A stretch of DNA of 64,000 nt from Silvimonas terrae (GCF_014202765.1 NZ_JACHHN010000001.1:208118-272117); one strand, 5' to 3'; shown: positions 32,640 to 43,300, counted from the first letter of the stretch. The notes: a model not told the origin generated them from the letters alone. A program made the numbers and translations.

Positions 32640-33711
32640 AATGCTGCTGCGCCACCATCTCCGCCGGTGTTGCATCGCCAGCCGCCACCGCAGGCGCCAC
32701 CGTTTTGCCCACCGCCGCCCGGCTGGTGCGGCGTTTGCTGGCATGGCTATCCAGCAGCCGTTGCAGCACGCAGAACACACACAGCAATGCACCGATGACA
32801 ATGCGCGTCCACCAGGAGCTGAGTGTGCCGTCAAAGGTAATCAGGGTCTGGATCACGCCCAGGATCAGCACGCCAAACAGCGTGCCGGTCACATACCCCA
32901 CGCCACCGGTAAGTAGCGTGCCACCAATGACCGTGGCCGCAATGGCATCCAGTTCCATCCCCTGGGCATGCAGGCCGTAGCCGGACAGCATGTAGAAGGT
33001 AAACGTCACCCCGCCCAGCGCGGCGCAGAAGCCAGAGAGCATGTACACCATGACTTTGGTCCGTGCCACCGGCAAGCCCATTAACACGGCAGAGCGTTCA
33101 CTGCCGCCAATGGCGTACACCACGCGGCCAAACTCGCTGTATTGGGCCAGCCACACCGCGCCGATAAACACCGCCGCCGCAATCAGCACGTTGGCCGAGA
33201 TATCCGCCCCCGGCAGATGCAAACGGAATTCCGACACCGCCGTGTACGCCGGATCGGCAATGGTGATGGACTCAATGTTGATCAGAAAACACAGCCCGCG
33301 CGTGAGGAACAAACCTCCCAGCGTGACAATAAACGGCTGTAACCGGAAATACTGGATCAGCACGCCCTGGAAGCCGCCAAACAGCGCGCCCAGTAACAGT
33401 ACCAGCGGAGTGACCACCCAGATGGGCCAGTGATGAGACTGCACCAGCGTGGCGGAGATCATGGTCGTCACCGCCACCAGCCCGCCCACCGACAGATCAA
33501 TGCCGCCAGAGATCACCACAAAGGTCATGCCGATGGCCACAATCAACAAAAAAGCGTTGTCGATGAACAGGTTACAGAACACCTGGGCAGAGAAAAAACC
33601 GCGATACGCGACCGAGCCATAGCCAAACATCAGCAAAAACAGCCCCAGCGTAATCAACAGCGGCAGGGTGCGTGGATCGGTCAGGCGCGTCGTCAAAGAG
33701 GGTTTGTTCAT
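32638..33711 (-). CDS. yjfF: Galactofuranose-type ABC transporter permease
   Basis: A 357-residue CUT2 permease. Motifs GMTFVVISGGIDLSVGGL, GGSERSAVLMGLPVARTK and ELDAIAATVIGGTLLTGG match YjfF. The C-terminus is extended by about 30 Ala/Arg-rich residues (KRRTSRAAVGK...), beyond the usual end. It overlaps the upstream permease by four bases. Its last codons abut the heptamer array, so the stop is set by repeat sequence. Confidence 0.9.
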   Translation of the reverse strand: MNKPSLTTRLTDPRTLPLLITLGLFLLMFGYGSVAYRGFFSAQVFCNLFIDNAFLLIVAIGMTFVVISGGIDLSVGGLVAVTTMISATLVQSHHWPIWVVTPLVLLLGALFGGFQGVLIQYFRLQPFIVTLGGLFLTRGLCFLINIESITIADPAYTAVSEFRLHLPGADISANVLIAAAVFIGAVWLAQYSEFGRVVYAIGGSERSAVLMGLPVARTKVMVYMLSGFCAALGGVTFTFYMLSGYGLHAQGMELDAIAATVIGGTLLTGGVGYVTGTLFGVLILGVIQTLITFDGTLSSWWTRIVIGALLCVFCVLQRLLDSHASKRRTSRAAVGKTVAPAVAAGDATPAEMVAQQH

Positions 33712-34775
33712 CGGGTGACTCCCTGCAAGGATGGATCGCGCAGGATCAATTTACGCATGGGCTCGGACTGCACCACACAGACAATGAACACCACCACGGC
33801 TTTGACCACGAGGTTGGCTTCCGGCGGTACGCCGATGGAGTACGTGGTGTAGGTCAGCGTCTGGATGATCAGCGCGCCAATCAATGAACCGACCAGGCTA
33901 AACCGCCCGCCGGCCAGCGAGGTGCCGCCCAGGGTCACGGCCAGAATGGCATCCAGCTCCATCAACAAGCCGGCGTTGTTGCCATCCGCACTTTTGACGT
34001 TGGAGCTGATGATCAAGCCGGCTGCACCCGCCATCAAGCCAGAGAACCCGTACACGCACAGCATGATGGCGCGGGCCTTGATCCCGGCAAAGTAAGACGC
34101 CGTGGGGTTGATACCAATGGCGGTCACAAACAGGCCCAGCGCTGTGCGTTGGGTAAAGAACCACAACACAATGCCCACCGCCGCGACGATATACAAGGCA
34201 AAGGGCAAACCGCCCAGGAAACCGGCACCCAGAAAGAAATACGGCTGGTAGTAAATGGTGATGATCTGTCCGGCGGTCAGCAACTGGGCAATGCCACGTC
34301 CGGCCACCATCAGGATCAAGGTGGCGATGATGGGTTGCATACCGACATATGCCACCAGCGCGCCATTCCACAGCCCGCACAGCAAACCGACCAGCAAGGC
34401 GCCGGCAATGGCAAAGGGCAGGGGCACGTTGCTGACGTAAACCTCTACGCCATTGACGATCTGCATCTGCCCGCCAATCAGCACCGCCGCCGTAGCGGCA
34501 CTGATGGCCACCACTGCGCCGACCGAGACATCTACCCCGCGTGTGGCAATCACTGGCGTCATACCCAAGGCCACCAGGGCCAGCGGCGAAGCGCGGTTCA
34601 GGATGTCGATCAGGCTGCCAAACAGGTGGCCGTCTTTGTTTTCAATATGAAAAAAGTGCGCATTGAACGCACGGTTAACCAGCAACAGCACAAGCAGCGT
34701 CAGCACCGGCAAAAACAGCGGGTGCCGTACCAGCGTCTTGGTCCAGCCGGTGGCCTCAGGGGTGGCCGTATTCAT
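33708..34775 (-). CDS. ytfT: Galactofuranose-type ABC transporter permease
   Basis: A 355-residue CUT2 permease. It shows LGMTPVIATRGVDVSVGAVV, where Thr-Arg-Gly-Val-Asp replaces the more usual Thr-Gly-Gly-Ile-Asp, as in YtfT relatives. It also has VGMQPIIATLILMVAGRGIAQ and ELDAILAVTLGGTSLAGG. It overlaps the ATPase stop by four bases and the next permease start by four bases, so all three are translationally coupled. It probably pairs with the yjfF product. Confidence 0.9.
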   Translation of the reverse strand: MNTATPEATGWTKTLVRHPLFLPVLTLLVLLLVNRAFNAHFFHIENKDGHLFGSLIDILNRASPLALVALGMTPVIATRGVDVSVGAVVAISAATAAVLIGGQMQIVNGVEVYVSNVPLPFAIAGALLVGLLCGLWNGALVAYVGMQPIIATLILMVAGRGIAQLLTAGQIITIYYQPYFFLGAGFLGGLPFALYIVAAVGIVLWFFTQRTALGLFVTAIGINPTASYFAGIKARAIMLCVYGFSGLMAGAAGLIISSNVKSADGNNAGLLMELDAILAVTLGGTSLAGGRFSLVGSLIGALIIQTLTYTTYSIGVPPEANLVVKAVVVFIVCVVQSEPMRKLILRDPSLQGVTR

Positions 34776-36310
34776 TGTTCGCCTCCGGCAATCATGTGAA
34801 AGACCGCGTGTTCATTGGTCTGGCCTGCCGGCAGCTCGCCCACCTTGTGGCGGTCGCGCAGTACGGCAATGCGGTGGCTGACGCGCACCACTTCGCTCAT
34901 CTCGGAAGAAATGAACAAGATCGCCAGGCCTTTGCGGCACAGCGCCAGGACCTGATCCATGATCTCCAGCTTGGCGGCCATATCAATACCGCGCGTGGGT
35001 TCATCCAGGATCAGCATTTTCGGATCGGTCGCCAGCCAGCGCGCCAGCAAGGCTTTTTGCTGATTGCCGCCAGACAACAGGCCAATCGGTTGCTCCGCAT
35101 GGGGCGTTTTGATGCCCAGATGCTGGATGTAATCGTTGGCGATGGCGTCCTGGCGTTTGCGCGGCAGATAGCGGAACAACCCCTGGCGCGCTTGCAGCGC
35201 CAGAATAATGTTCTCGCGCACCGACAAATCGGCAATGATCCCCTCGGATTTGCGGTCTTCCGGGCAATAGCCAATGCCGGCCTTGATGGCGTCACGAGGG
35301 GAGGTAAACCGGGTGTTCTGACCCGCCACTTTCATTTCTCCGGACTCACATTTATCTACGCCAAACAGCAGGCGCGCCGTTTCAGTCCGGCCGGAGCCCA
35401 ACAAGCCGCCGAGACCGAGGACTTCGCCCGCGCGGATATCCAGATCCAGCGCCTGCATGCTGCCGCGCCGGCTGATGCCTTGTGCGCCGATAAAGGTGTC
35501 GCCTGGTTTGGCATCCGCCCATTGCGGTTTGGCCAGTTGATCCGGGTCGATCTCGCGGCCAACCATTTTGTGGATCAACGTCAGTCGTGGCAGATCACGC
35601 GCCAGGTATTCGCCTTCGCGTTCGCCGTTGCGCAACACGGTAATGCGGTCAGATACCGCGTAGGTTTGCTCCAGAAAATGCGTCACAAACAGGATCGCCA
35701 TGCCGCGCGCTTTCAACTGGCGCAGCAGGGTGAACAGTTTCTGGACTTCATCTTCATCCAGGCTGGAGGTGGGTTCATCCAGAATCAGCACCTGGGCATC
35801 CACGCTTAGCGCACGGGCAATCGCCACCATTTGCTGGATGGCAATCGGGTAGGCATCCAGCGCACGGGTGACGTCCAGGTCGAGCGAGAGCGTGGCCAGC
35901 AAGGTGCGGGCATTCTCGTGCAGCGTGGACCAGTCGATGCGACCGGCCTTGCGGGGGAAACGGCCGATATAGATGTTCTCTGCCACAGAAAGGTTGGGGC
36001 AGAGGTTGACCTCCTGGTAAACGGTACGGATACCGGCGGCTTCGGCGGCCTCGGGTGAATCGAGTTTGACAGTCTGGCCGGCAAACATGATCTGGCCGGC
36101 ATCGGCCGGGTGTACGCCGGTCAAGACCTTGATCAGCGTGGATTTACCCGCGCCGTTCTGGCCCATCAGGGTATGGATTTCGCCGGGAAACAGGCGAAAC
36201 TCAACGTGTTTGAGTGCATGCACACCGGGAAAACGTTTCTCGATTCCCGTCATGTGCAAGATCGCCTCACCAGTATGCTGGTGGGGCAGGTCGGAGGCGG
36301 CAGCATTCAT
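34772..36310 (-). CDS. ytfR: Galactofuranose-type ABC transporter ATPase
   Basis: A 512-residue two-domain ATPase. Domain 1 has GQNGAGKSTLIKVLTGVH and LILDEPTSSLDEDEV. Domain 2 has GLLGSGRTETARLL, LSGGNQQKALLARWL and LILDEPTRGIDMAAKLEI. The ATG at 36310 follows AAGGA; an upstream in-frame ATG at 36331 is less likely. It is downstream of the YtfQ-like binding protein, with a strong hairpin in the gap. Its sequence is similar to, but clearly distinct from, the other two CUT2 ATPases in the window. Confidence 0.92.
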   Translation of the reverse strand: MNAAASDLPHQHTGEAILHMTGIEKRFPGVHALKHVEFRLFPGEIHTLMGQNGAGKSTLIKVLTGVHPADAGQIMFAGQTVKLDSPEAAEAAGIRTVYQEVNLCPNLSVAENIYIGRFPRKAGRIDWSTLHENARTLLATLSLDLDVTRALDAYPIAIQQMVAIARALSVDAQVLILDEPTSSLDEDEVQKLFTLLRQLKARGMAILFVTHFLEQTYAVSDRITVLRNGEREGEYLARDLPRLTLIHKMVGREIDPDQLAKPQWADAKPGDTFIGAQGISRRGSMQALDLDIRAGEVLGLGGLLGSGRTETARLLFGVDKCESGEMKVAGQNTRFTSPRDAIKAGIGYCPEDRKSEGIIADLSVRENIILALQARQGLFRYLPRKRQDAIANDYIQHLGIKTPHAEQPIGLLSGGNQQKALLARWLATDPKMLILDEPTRGIDMAAKLEIMDQVLALCRKGLAILFISSEMSEVVRVSHRIAVLRDRHKVGELPAGQTNEHAVFHMIAGGEQ

Positions 36311-36352
36311 CGTGCAGTCCTTGTGGCACAAACTGAAGGAATAAACGGATGT

Positions 36353-36376
36353 CGGGGACGGTTTTCACCGTCCCCG
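36353..36376 (-). repeat. Hairpin between ytfQ and ytfR
   Basis: CGGGGACGGT pairs perfectly with ACCGTCCCCG around a four-base loop. No T run follows on the minus strand, so it fits transcript protection at the 3' end of the binding-protein gene better than termination. Confidence 0.65.
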
Positions 36377-36404
36377 GACAATCAGCGTTGTGCGAACTAC
36401 GCGA

Positions 36405-37370
36405 TCAATATTTGCGCGACGGGAAGGCCGCGGCTGCGGTTTCCATCGGGAACACGGTTTCTTTGGTCACGATGCGCTTGGGAACCGATTTGCCGGCAGC
36501 CACCAGCTTGGCGGTTTCCATCAGTTGCGGCCCCAGCAGCGGGCTGCATTCCACGGACACGTTCATCTTGCCGGCCATCATGGCCTGGAAGCCGCCCTTG
36601 GTCGCATCAAACGACACAATGACGATGTCCTTGCCCGGCTTCAGACCCGCTTCTTCAATGGCCTGGATTGCACCAATGGCCATATCGTCATTGTGCGAAT
36701 ACACCACCTGGATTTGCTTGCCATAAGACTTGAGCATGGCTTCCATCACCTGCTTGCCACCGGCGCGGGTGAAGTCGCCACTCTGGCTGGCAATGATCTT
36801 GAAGCGGTCATCGCTCTTGATCACTTCGATCAGACCGTTGTGACGGTCAATCGCCGGCGCAGAGCCCACAGTGCCTTGCAGTTCAGCAATGTTGATCGGG
36901 CCTTGTGCACCCTTGTAATGGTCTTCCAGCCAGCGACCACCGCGGCGGCCTTCTTCCAGGAAGTCCGAACCAATGAAGGCGGTATAGAGAGAGTCATCCG
37001 ACACCTTGATGGCGCGGTCGGTCAAGATCACCGGAATTTTAGCCGCTTTGGCTTCGCGCAGCACTGGCTCCCAGCCCGACTCCACCACGGGCGAGAACGC
37101 AATCACATCCACTTTCTGCGCAATATAAGACCGGATAGCCTTGATCTGGTTTTCCTGCTTTTGTTGTGCGTCCGAGAACTTCAGATCTACGCCGGCTTCT
37201 TTGGCGCTGCTCTTGATCGACTCGGTATTGGCGGTACGCCATTCACTTTCTGCACCCACTTGCGCAAAACCCAACACCAGCTTGTCTGCAGCATGCGAGA
37301 ACGTGCTACAGAGCATGACGCCAGCTGCCACCATCAGGGTGGCCAAAACACGCGTGCCCGACTTATTCAT
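36405..37370 (-). CDS. ytfQ: Galactofuranose-binding protein, periplasmic
   Basis: A 321-residue binding protein with a signal peptide ending FSHA-AD at about residue 27. The mature part follows E. coli YtfQ closely: LGFAQVGAESEWRTANTESI, QQKQENQIKAIRSYIAQ, SPVVESGWEPVLREAK, ELQGTVGSAPAIDRHNG and SGDFTRAGGKQVME. The ATG at 37370 is chosen because AAGGAG lies six bases upstream; another ATG sits directly before it. It heads the ytfQ-ytfR-ytfT-yjfF set. YtfQ of E. coli binds galactofuranose, so the same ligand is likely. Confidence 0.92.
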   Translation of the reverse strand: MNKSGTRVLATLMVAAGVMLCSTFSHAADKLVLGFAQVGAESEWRTANTESIKSSAKEAGVDLKFSDAQQKQENQIKAIRSYIAQKVDVIAFSPVVESGWEPVLREAKAAKIPVILTDRAIKVSDDSLYTAFIGSDFLEEGRRGGRWLEDHYKGAQGPINIAELQGTVGSAPAIDRHNGLIEVIKSDDRFKIIASQSGDFTRAGGKQVMEAMLKSYGKQIQVVYSHNDDMAIGAIQAIEEAGLKPGKDIVIVSFDATKGGFQAMMAGKMNVSVECSPLLGPQLMETAKLVAAGKSVPKRIVTKETVFPMETAAAAFPSRKY

Positions 37371-37660
37371 CATCAACTCCTTCATTTTCAGTGGTTTATT
37401 TACCGGCACTTTTTTGGGGCGTGACGTTACGCGCCTGGTGTGGCCGGATCAGCCTTTCACGGTGGAAAAGCTTGGGCAATCGTGCGCCAGGGCAATCCTT
37501 ATGCGAATGTAATTTTCTGCTGAATCAATGCACAAAACAGGACACCTGCGCACCGGGATGGCGCAAGCCCCAATGCCCGCGAACGCTGGTATTGGTTGAT
37601 TGCAGTGCAACAAGGAGATGGACGAAACCGCCAGATGGAGGCGGACAAAACGGTTGCGGG

Positions 37661-37848
37661 GAGTGAGGAGTGAGGAGGGGGAGACTGGCATACCCCTGAC
37701 TCGTCATTCCTGCGAAAGCAGGAATCCAGTCCGCCCGCCGCAGGCGGGCCTTCACCGGCAAACCATGTTCAGTGCCTGCGGCACCGATGTTTGCACCTGG
37801 ATTCCGGCGCAAGGGGGCCGCCGAGGACCGGAATGACGATGTGGTGTG
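37661..37848. repeat. Dispersed palindromic repeat, copy B
   Basis: Left tip GAGTGAGGAGTGAGG, left arm ATTCCTGCGAAAGCAGGAATCCAG in altered form, a 67-bp core (37730-37796), and right arm CTGGATTCCGGCGC...GGACCGGAATGACGA. Its core has the same orientation as copies A and C. Confidence 0.85.
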
Positions 37849-37984
37849 TATGGACTGCCCCGGTTCAGTTCGCAGGGTGGATGCGCGTAGCAATCCACCG
37901 TTGCAAAGGCCAATTGCTGCACGACGCCATACCACGCATTACCTGATTGTCTGGCAATGCCTGTGCCGCCGAGGCCACCGGGCA

Positions 37985-38012
37985 TAAAAAAACCCGGCCA
38001 GAGCCGGGTTTT
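37985..38012 (-). terminator. Terminator of the DEAD-box helicase gene
   Basis: On the minus strand AACCCGGC-TCTG-GCCGGGTT is followed by a run of T, 42 bases after the helicase stop codon. Confidence 0.85.
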
Positions 38013-38053
38013 CTGTGCGGGCACCCTGGGGTGCCGCATGTTGCTACTACCGA

Positions 38054-39823
38054 TTAACGATGACGCCCATGCGTGCGTCGCGGCTGGTCAAACCAGGCGG
38101 ACACAGGGGTGTTCTCGTTAGAGGTGGGCTGGGCATCGCCGCGCATAATGGCGTCGCGGTTGCTCTTGTCACCTTTCTGGGCCTGGCTGGTGCTGCGGTT
38201 GCCCGCGTTACCGCCAGTGCTGCGGTTGCTTTCACCGCGCTGACCACCGCCATTGCTACGCCCTTGACCTTGTTGCTGACGGTCATTGCGCCGACCTTGC
38301 TGCTGGCCATTGCCACGATCGCCCTCACGCGGTTGGCCGTTGCGCCCCTGGCCCTGGCCTTGACGACGCGGTTGCCCCTCGGCGCGTGCACCCTCACTGC
38401 GCTGGCCTTCAGTGCGTTCAGCGCGCTGGCCATTCTGGCCACCGTTCTGGCCTTCCTGACGCGGCTTGCGGTTGTTGCGCGGGTTCTGACGACGGCGGTT
38501 GTCGCCGCCTTCGCGCGGTGCGGCGGCTTCGGCACGACCTTCGCTTGCACCTTCACTGGCTTCGGCAGGGGCGCGTTGCGGACGGTCACGGCGTGGCTGC
38601 TGATTGCGGGCACCACGGCCTTGCTGTTGTTGCTGACGACCACGGCGGCCAGACTCAATCGGCTCTGGCTTGGCATTGGGATCAGGCTCGAACCCGGCAA
38701 TGATCTCGCGCGGCAGGGCACGCTTGATCAGTTTTTCGATATCGGACAACAAGCGCATTTCGTCCACGCACACCAGGGAGAGCGCTTCGCCTTCGGCGCC
38801 GGCCCGGCCGGTACGGCCAATGCGGTGTACGTAATCTTCGGCCACCATCGGCAGCTCAAAGTTGATCACGTGCGGCAGTTCTTCAATGTCGATGCCACGG
38901 GCGGCAATGTCGGTCGCCACCAGCACTTGCAAGGTGCCGGACTTGAACTCGGTCAGCGCGCGGGTGCGGGCCGACTGGCTCTTGTTGCCGTGAATGGCCA
39001 AGGCCGGAATTTCTTCCTTGCTCAGCTGTTCTGCCAGACGGTTGGCGCCGTGCTTGGTGCGGGTGAACACCAGCACCTGGAACCACTTGTGTTCCTTGAT
39101 CAGGTGCGCCAGCAAATGCCGTTTGTTCTCGCGATCCACCAGCACGATCTTCTGGGTGATGGCTTCGACGGTGGCATTACGGCGGGCGACTTCGATCAGC
39201 ACCGGGCTGTTCAGCAGGCCGTCGGCCAGTTGCTTGATCTCGTCAGAGTACGTGGCAGAGAACAGCAGGTTCTGCCGTTGCGCTGGCAACAGGGCCAGCA
39301 CTTTCTTGATGTCGTGGATAAAACCCATGTCCAGCATGCGGTCGGCTTCATCCAGTACCAGAATCTCAATCTTCGACAGATCAATCGTGCCCTGGGAGGC
39401 ATGATCCAGCAGACGACCTGGTGTCGACACCAGGATATCCACGCGGCCTTTCAGCGCCTTGATCTGCGGGTTGATGCTCACGCCGCCAAACATGGCCAGC
39501 GATTTTTGCCCGGCGTATTTGCCGTATTCCTGGACACTTTCTTCAACCTGGGCTGCCAGCTCCCGGGTCGGAGTCAGTACCAGCGCGCGGATCGGTGCGT
39601 GTTCACCGCGCTTGACCTTGATCGGGCTGGCCAACAGCTTTTGCAGGATCGGCAGCGTAAAGCCCGCCGTTTTACCCGTGCCAGTCTGGGCACCAGCCAT
39701 TACATCCTGGCCTGCCAGAATAGCGGGGATTGCCTGAGTCTGAATCGGGGTCGGGTCCGTATAACCAAGATCGGCTACGGCACGCACAAGTTCGTCCGCA
39801 AGTCCTAAAGCGGAAAAAGTCAT
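38054..39823 (-). CDS. DEAD-box ATP-dependent RNA helicase (RhlE-like)
   Basis: A 589-residue RNA helicase that remodels RNA or ribosome precursors in the cytoplasm. The core (1-380) has the Q motif ([13 protein letters not shown]), motif [15 protein letters not shown], motif II DEAD ([13 protein letters not shown]), SAT, and in domain 2 [18 protein letters not shown] and [10 protein letters not shown]. The last 200 residues are a disordered Arg/Gly/Gln/Asn-rich tail ([18 protein letters not shown]), as in RhlE proteins, likely for RNA binding. The ATG at 39823 has CTGGAG upstream. It is a single gene with its own terminator. Confidence 0.94.
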   Translation of the reverse strand: MTFSALGLADELVRAVADLGYTDPTPIQTQAIPAILAGQDVMAGAQTGTGKTAGFTLPILQKLLASPIKVKRGEHAPIRALVLTPTRELAAQVEESVQEYGKYAGQKSLAMFGGVSINPQIKALKGRVDILVSTPGRLLDHASQGTIDLSKIEILVLDEADRMLDMGFIHDIKKVLALLPAQRQNLLFSATYSDEIKQLADGLLNSPVLIEVARRNATVEAITQKIVLVDRENKRHLLAHLIKEHKWFQVLVFTRTKHGANRLAEQLSKEEIPALAIHGNKSQSARTRALTEFKSGTLQVLVATDIAARGIDIEELPHVINFELPMVAEDYVHRIGRTGRAGAEGEALSLVCVDEMRLLSDIEKLIKRALPREIIAGFEPDPNAKPEPIESGRRGRQQQQQGRGARNQQPRRDRPQRAPAEASEGASEGRAEAAAPREGGDNRRRQNPRNNRKPRQEGQNGGQNGQRAERTEGQRSEGARAEGQPRRQGQGQGRNGQPREGDRGNGQQQGRRNDRQQQGQGRSNGGGQRGESNRSTGGNAGNRSTSQAQKGDKSNRDAIMRGDAQPTSNENTPVSAWFDQPRRTHGRHR

Positions 39824-40122
39824 TAATTAACTCCAGAGCGTGTATCGGCCAATGCAGCGAAAAGCTGCTCCAGTCCGGAGGCGGATACAGGAATGTCGTG
39901 TGTGGGAACAGCGAAGACTGGATGCGCTCTGCGTAGTTCCGTGGATTCCTGGAGCGGTTGCCGGTCAGGCGAGTGTCACTCGGCAGGGCGGATGTGCGAA
40001 GGCACAGGCTGTGGCTGCAAGGCCGGACAGCAAACTACGCGAAAGCACATTATACGCAAGCGCCGCCGCGAGTCGAGCCCTTTAACAAGGCAACTTGCGA
40101 CGGCGCGGGAATCACCAGCAGA

Positions 40123-40833
40123 TTACTGGCGTGGGCGGGTGGCGATGGTGCATTGATAAACGCCGCCAAAGAAGGTGCGGCGGGTCCAGCAAAAGTCCCC
40201 GCTGTGGCGGGCGTATTCAGGAATACTCTTTTGCCAGAGCGCGTGGGCAAAGGGCTCCAGCCATGCATTGACCAGGCGTAATAGCCAGCCGATGGGTTGC
40301 CAGGGTTTGGGGCGGTGGTAGTCCACAAACACGGCTTTTCCGCCCGGCGGTACGCGGGACAGCATGTGATCGACAATGGCCTGTTTTTTGGATTCCGGCA
40401 CCTCATGCAGCAGAAAAAAGCTGCAGATCACATTGTACGTGATGTGGCTGGCAAAACTGGCCGCGTCCGCCCGGAACACGCTGGCCCACGGCACGCCAGA
40501 GAGTTTGGCATTGCCATGCCGTACCTGGGCGGGAGTGATGTCAGACAAGTGGAACACCCCGGTCGGCCCGACTTTTTGTGCTGCCCGCTGCACCAGATCG
40601 CCATACACATGCGCCACTTGCCAGACACTGTCGCCCGGTTTGATCTCATCAAGGTAGGCGCGCATCAGCCGCTGATCGTTACCAAACAACAAGGTTTTGA
40701 CCACCCAGTTGTGATCCAGACGCTTGACCTGGCGCGGGTTGACGTAGGCCCAGTCGTAAACTGTGATCAGGTATTCGGGCACACCGTCGTAATCAGGATC
40801 ATCAAGGGGCAGGGTTGTGGTTTCTGGCGGCAT
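40123..40833 (-). CDS. rquA: Rhodoquinone biosynthesis protein RquA
   Basis: A 236-residue protein of the SAM-dependent methyltransferase fold. The family-specific pattern is seen: VPEYLITVYDWAYVNPRQVK at 18-37, an unusual glycine-poor SAM loop VWQVAHVYGDLVQRAAQ at 70-86 and CSFFLLHEVPESKKQAIVDH. It continues PPGGKAVFVDYHRPKPWQP and ends FFGGVYQCTIATRP. These are diagnostic for RquA as I know it. RquA converts ubiquinone to rhodoquinone (methoxy replaced by amino), a low-potential quinone used with fumarate in anaerobic respiration. The ATG at 40833 has AGGAG upstream. It is a single gene, divergent from the flavin oxidoreductase. Confidence 0.85.
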   Translation of the reverse strand: MPPETTTLPLDDPDYDGVPEYLITVYDWAYVNPRQVKRLDHNWVVKTLLFGNDQRLMRAYLDEIKPGDSVWQVAHVYGDLVQRAAQKVGPTGVFHLSDITPAQVRHGNAKLSGVPWASVFRADAASFASHITYNVICSFFLLHEVPESKKQAIVDHMLSRVPPGGKAVFVDYHRPKPWQPIGWLLRLVNAWLEPFAHALWQKSIPEYARHSGDFCWTRRTFFGGVYQCTIATRPRQ

Positions 40834-41008
40834 GTCACACTCCTGAATTATCAAAGAATCAAAAATGTACTGTTCAGCTGACGGCGGACCTTTGCGCTGG
40901 CGCAAGTTGCTACTGGCATAAATACGGGCCTGTGCAATATCTACATCTGGCCTGTACACAGCCACAGACGGTTTTGCCGCCTTTGCGGCAGTGCGGAAAA
41001 AACTTGAC

Positions 41009-41024
41009 TAGACCGATTGGTCTA
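41009..41024. promoter_or_regulatory. NemR-type operator upstream of the flavin oxidoreductase
   Basis: TAGACC-GATT-GGTCTA is a perfect palindrome directly after a TTGAC -35-like box and 52 bp before the start codon. It resembles the TAGACC/GGTCTA boxes bound by NemR-like TetR repressors that sense reactive electrophiles. No nemR gene is adjacent. Confidence 0.6.
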
Positions 41025-41063
41025 TTGGTAGACTGCCGTAACGCCTTTACCTCCCACCCCTGA

Positions 41064-42167
<1,104 letters not shown>

Positions 42168-42185
42168 ATTGACGGAGATAGACCC

Positions 42186-43070
42186 ATGAAAATCGGTTTG
42201 ATTGGCCTTGGCAGCATGGGCGTCGGCATTGGTCATAACCTGATCGTGGCCGGGCACACGCTCACGGTGTACAACCGCAGCAAAGACAAGGCAGATGGCC
42301 TGCTGGCCGAAGGCGCGGCCTGGGCTGCCACCCCGCGCGCGCTGGCGCAAGGGCAAGACGCGGTGATCACCATGGTGGCGGACGATCATGCGCTGCAAGC
42401 GGTGACACTGGGTGAGGACGGCCTGCTGGCTGGCCTGGCGCAAAATGCTGTCCATATCAGCATGAGCACGGTGAGCCAGGCGCTGGTGGAGTCACTTGTC
42501 GCTGCCCATGCGCGTCACGGTTCCGCGCTGATCTCCGCACCCGTGTTTGGCCGGCCGGACGCAGCAGCAGCTGGCAAGTTGTTTGTCGTTGCCGCCGGTC
42601 AGCCCGAACACATTGCCAGGGTTCGGCCCGCGTTGGAAGCGGTGGGTCAAAAATTGTTTGAGGTGGGAGAACAACCGCAGCAAGCGGCGGTGGTGAAGCT
42701 GATTGGCAACTTCCTGATCAGTTGCGTGATCGAGGGCTTGGGTGAAGGTGCCGCGCTGGCGGAGAAGGCGGGCGTTGACCCTGAAAAACTGATGGAGGTG
42801 CTGACGGGCACCATCTTCGGCGCGCCGGTCTACCAGATCTACGGCAAGCTCATTACCAGCGGTGGTTACAAGAACCCCGGCTTTGCCTTGCCGCTGGGGG
42901 CGAAAGACAACCGCCTTGTGCTGCAGGCAGCAGAAGCACACCACGTACCCCTGCCGTTTGCCAGCGTGGTGCGGGACCGCTTTGTGCGCGGCATGGCACA
43001 AGGGCTGGACGGGGCAGACTGGTCTGCCATTGCCAGCCTGGCGCGGGAAGACGCGGGGCTGAAAGGGTGA
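42186..43070 (+). CDS. NAD(P)-dependent oxidoreductase, beta-hydroxyacid dehydrogenase family
   Basis: A 294-residue dehydrogenase. The Rossmann motif GLIGLGSMGVGIGHNLIVAGH opens the protein and YNRSK binds the NADP ribose phosphate. The substrate motif is in ISAPVFGRPDAAAAGKL. The catalytic Lys sits in AAVVKLIGNFLI, and the C-terminal helical domain carries KDNRLVLQAAEAHHVPLP. Relatives reduce succinic semialdehyde, glyoxylate or other small aldehydes. Paired with an old-yellow enzyme it may take part in the same carbonyl-stress response. Its stop codon lies inside the tip of repeat copy C. Confidence 0.9.
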   Translation: MKIGLIGLGSMGVGIGHNLIVAGHTLTVYNRSKDKADGLLAEGAAWAATPRALAQGQDAVITMVADDHALQAVTLGEDGLLAGLAQNAVHISMSTVSQALVESLVAAHARHGSALISAPVFGRPDAAAAGKLFVVAAGQPEHIARVRPALEAVGQKLFEVGEQPQQAAVVKLIGNFLISCVIEGLGEGAALAEKAGVDPEKLMEVLTGTIFGAPVYQIYGKLITSGGYKNPGFALPLGAKDNRLVLQAAEAHHVPLPFASVVRDRFVRGMAQGLDGADWSAIASLAREDAGLKG

Positions 43071-43300
43071 GGTGTGAGGAAGGGTAGACTGGCCTACCCC
43101 AGACTCGTCATTCCGGTCCTCGGCGCCCCCTTGCGCCGGAATCCAGCCCGCTCGCCGCTGGTGGGCTTTCCCTGGTAAACCATGTTCAGTGCCTGCGGCA
43201 CAGAGGTTTACACCTGGATTCCGGCGTTCGCCGGAATGACGAAGTGGTGGTGGGCATGAAACAGTGGTTGTGTCGTACAGGTCTGGCCTTACACGCCTCA
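43067..43300. repeat. Dispersed palindromic repeat, copy C
   Basis: Left tip GGTGAGGTGTGAGGA contains the stop codon of the upstream dehydrogenase. Then come left arm ATTCCGGTCCTCGGCG...CGCCGGAATCCAG, a 67-bp core (43147-43213), right arm CTGGATTCCGGCG...GAATGACGAAG and a shared tail GTGGTGGGCATGAAACAG. The tip TTACACGCCTCA contains the stop of the convergent rarD-like gene. It fills the whole gap between the two genes. Confidence 0.88.

Larger units (their letters stand above)
37371..38053. other. Gene-free gap with repeat copy B
   Basis: This 683-bp gap holds the ytfQ promoter region, repeat copy B (37661-37848) and the helicase terminator near 38 kb. No regulator gene, RNA gene or supportable small frame is seen. 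Confidence 0.6.

Noticed and set aside
37371-38053. Small protein-coding frames in the gap
   Set aside because: All run through the palindromic repeat or terminator, lack ribosome sites and show no similarity.
38015-39808. A 597-codon open frame on the plus strand
   Set aside because: Antisense to the DEAD-box helicase; its repetitive Leu/Ala/Thr part mirrors the low-complexity Arg/Gln/Gly tail of the helicase.
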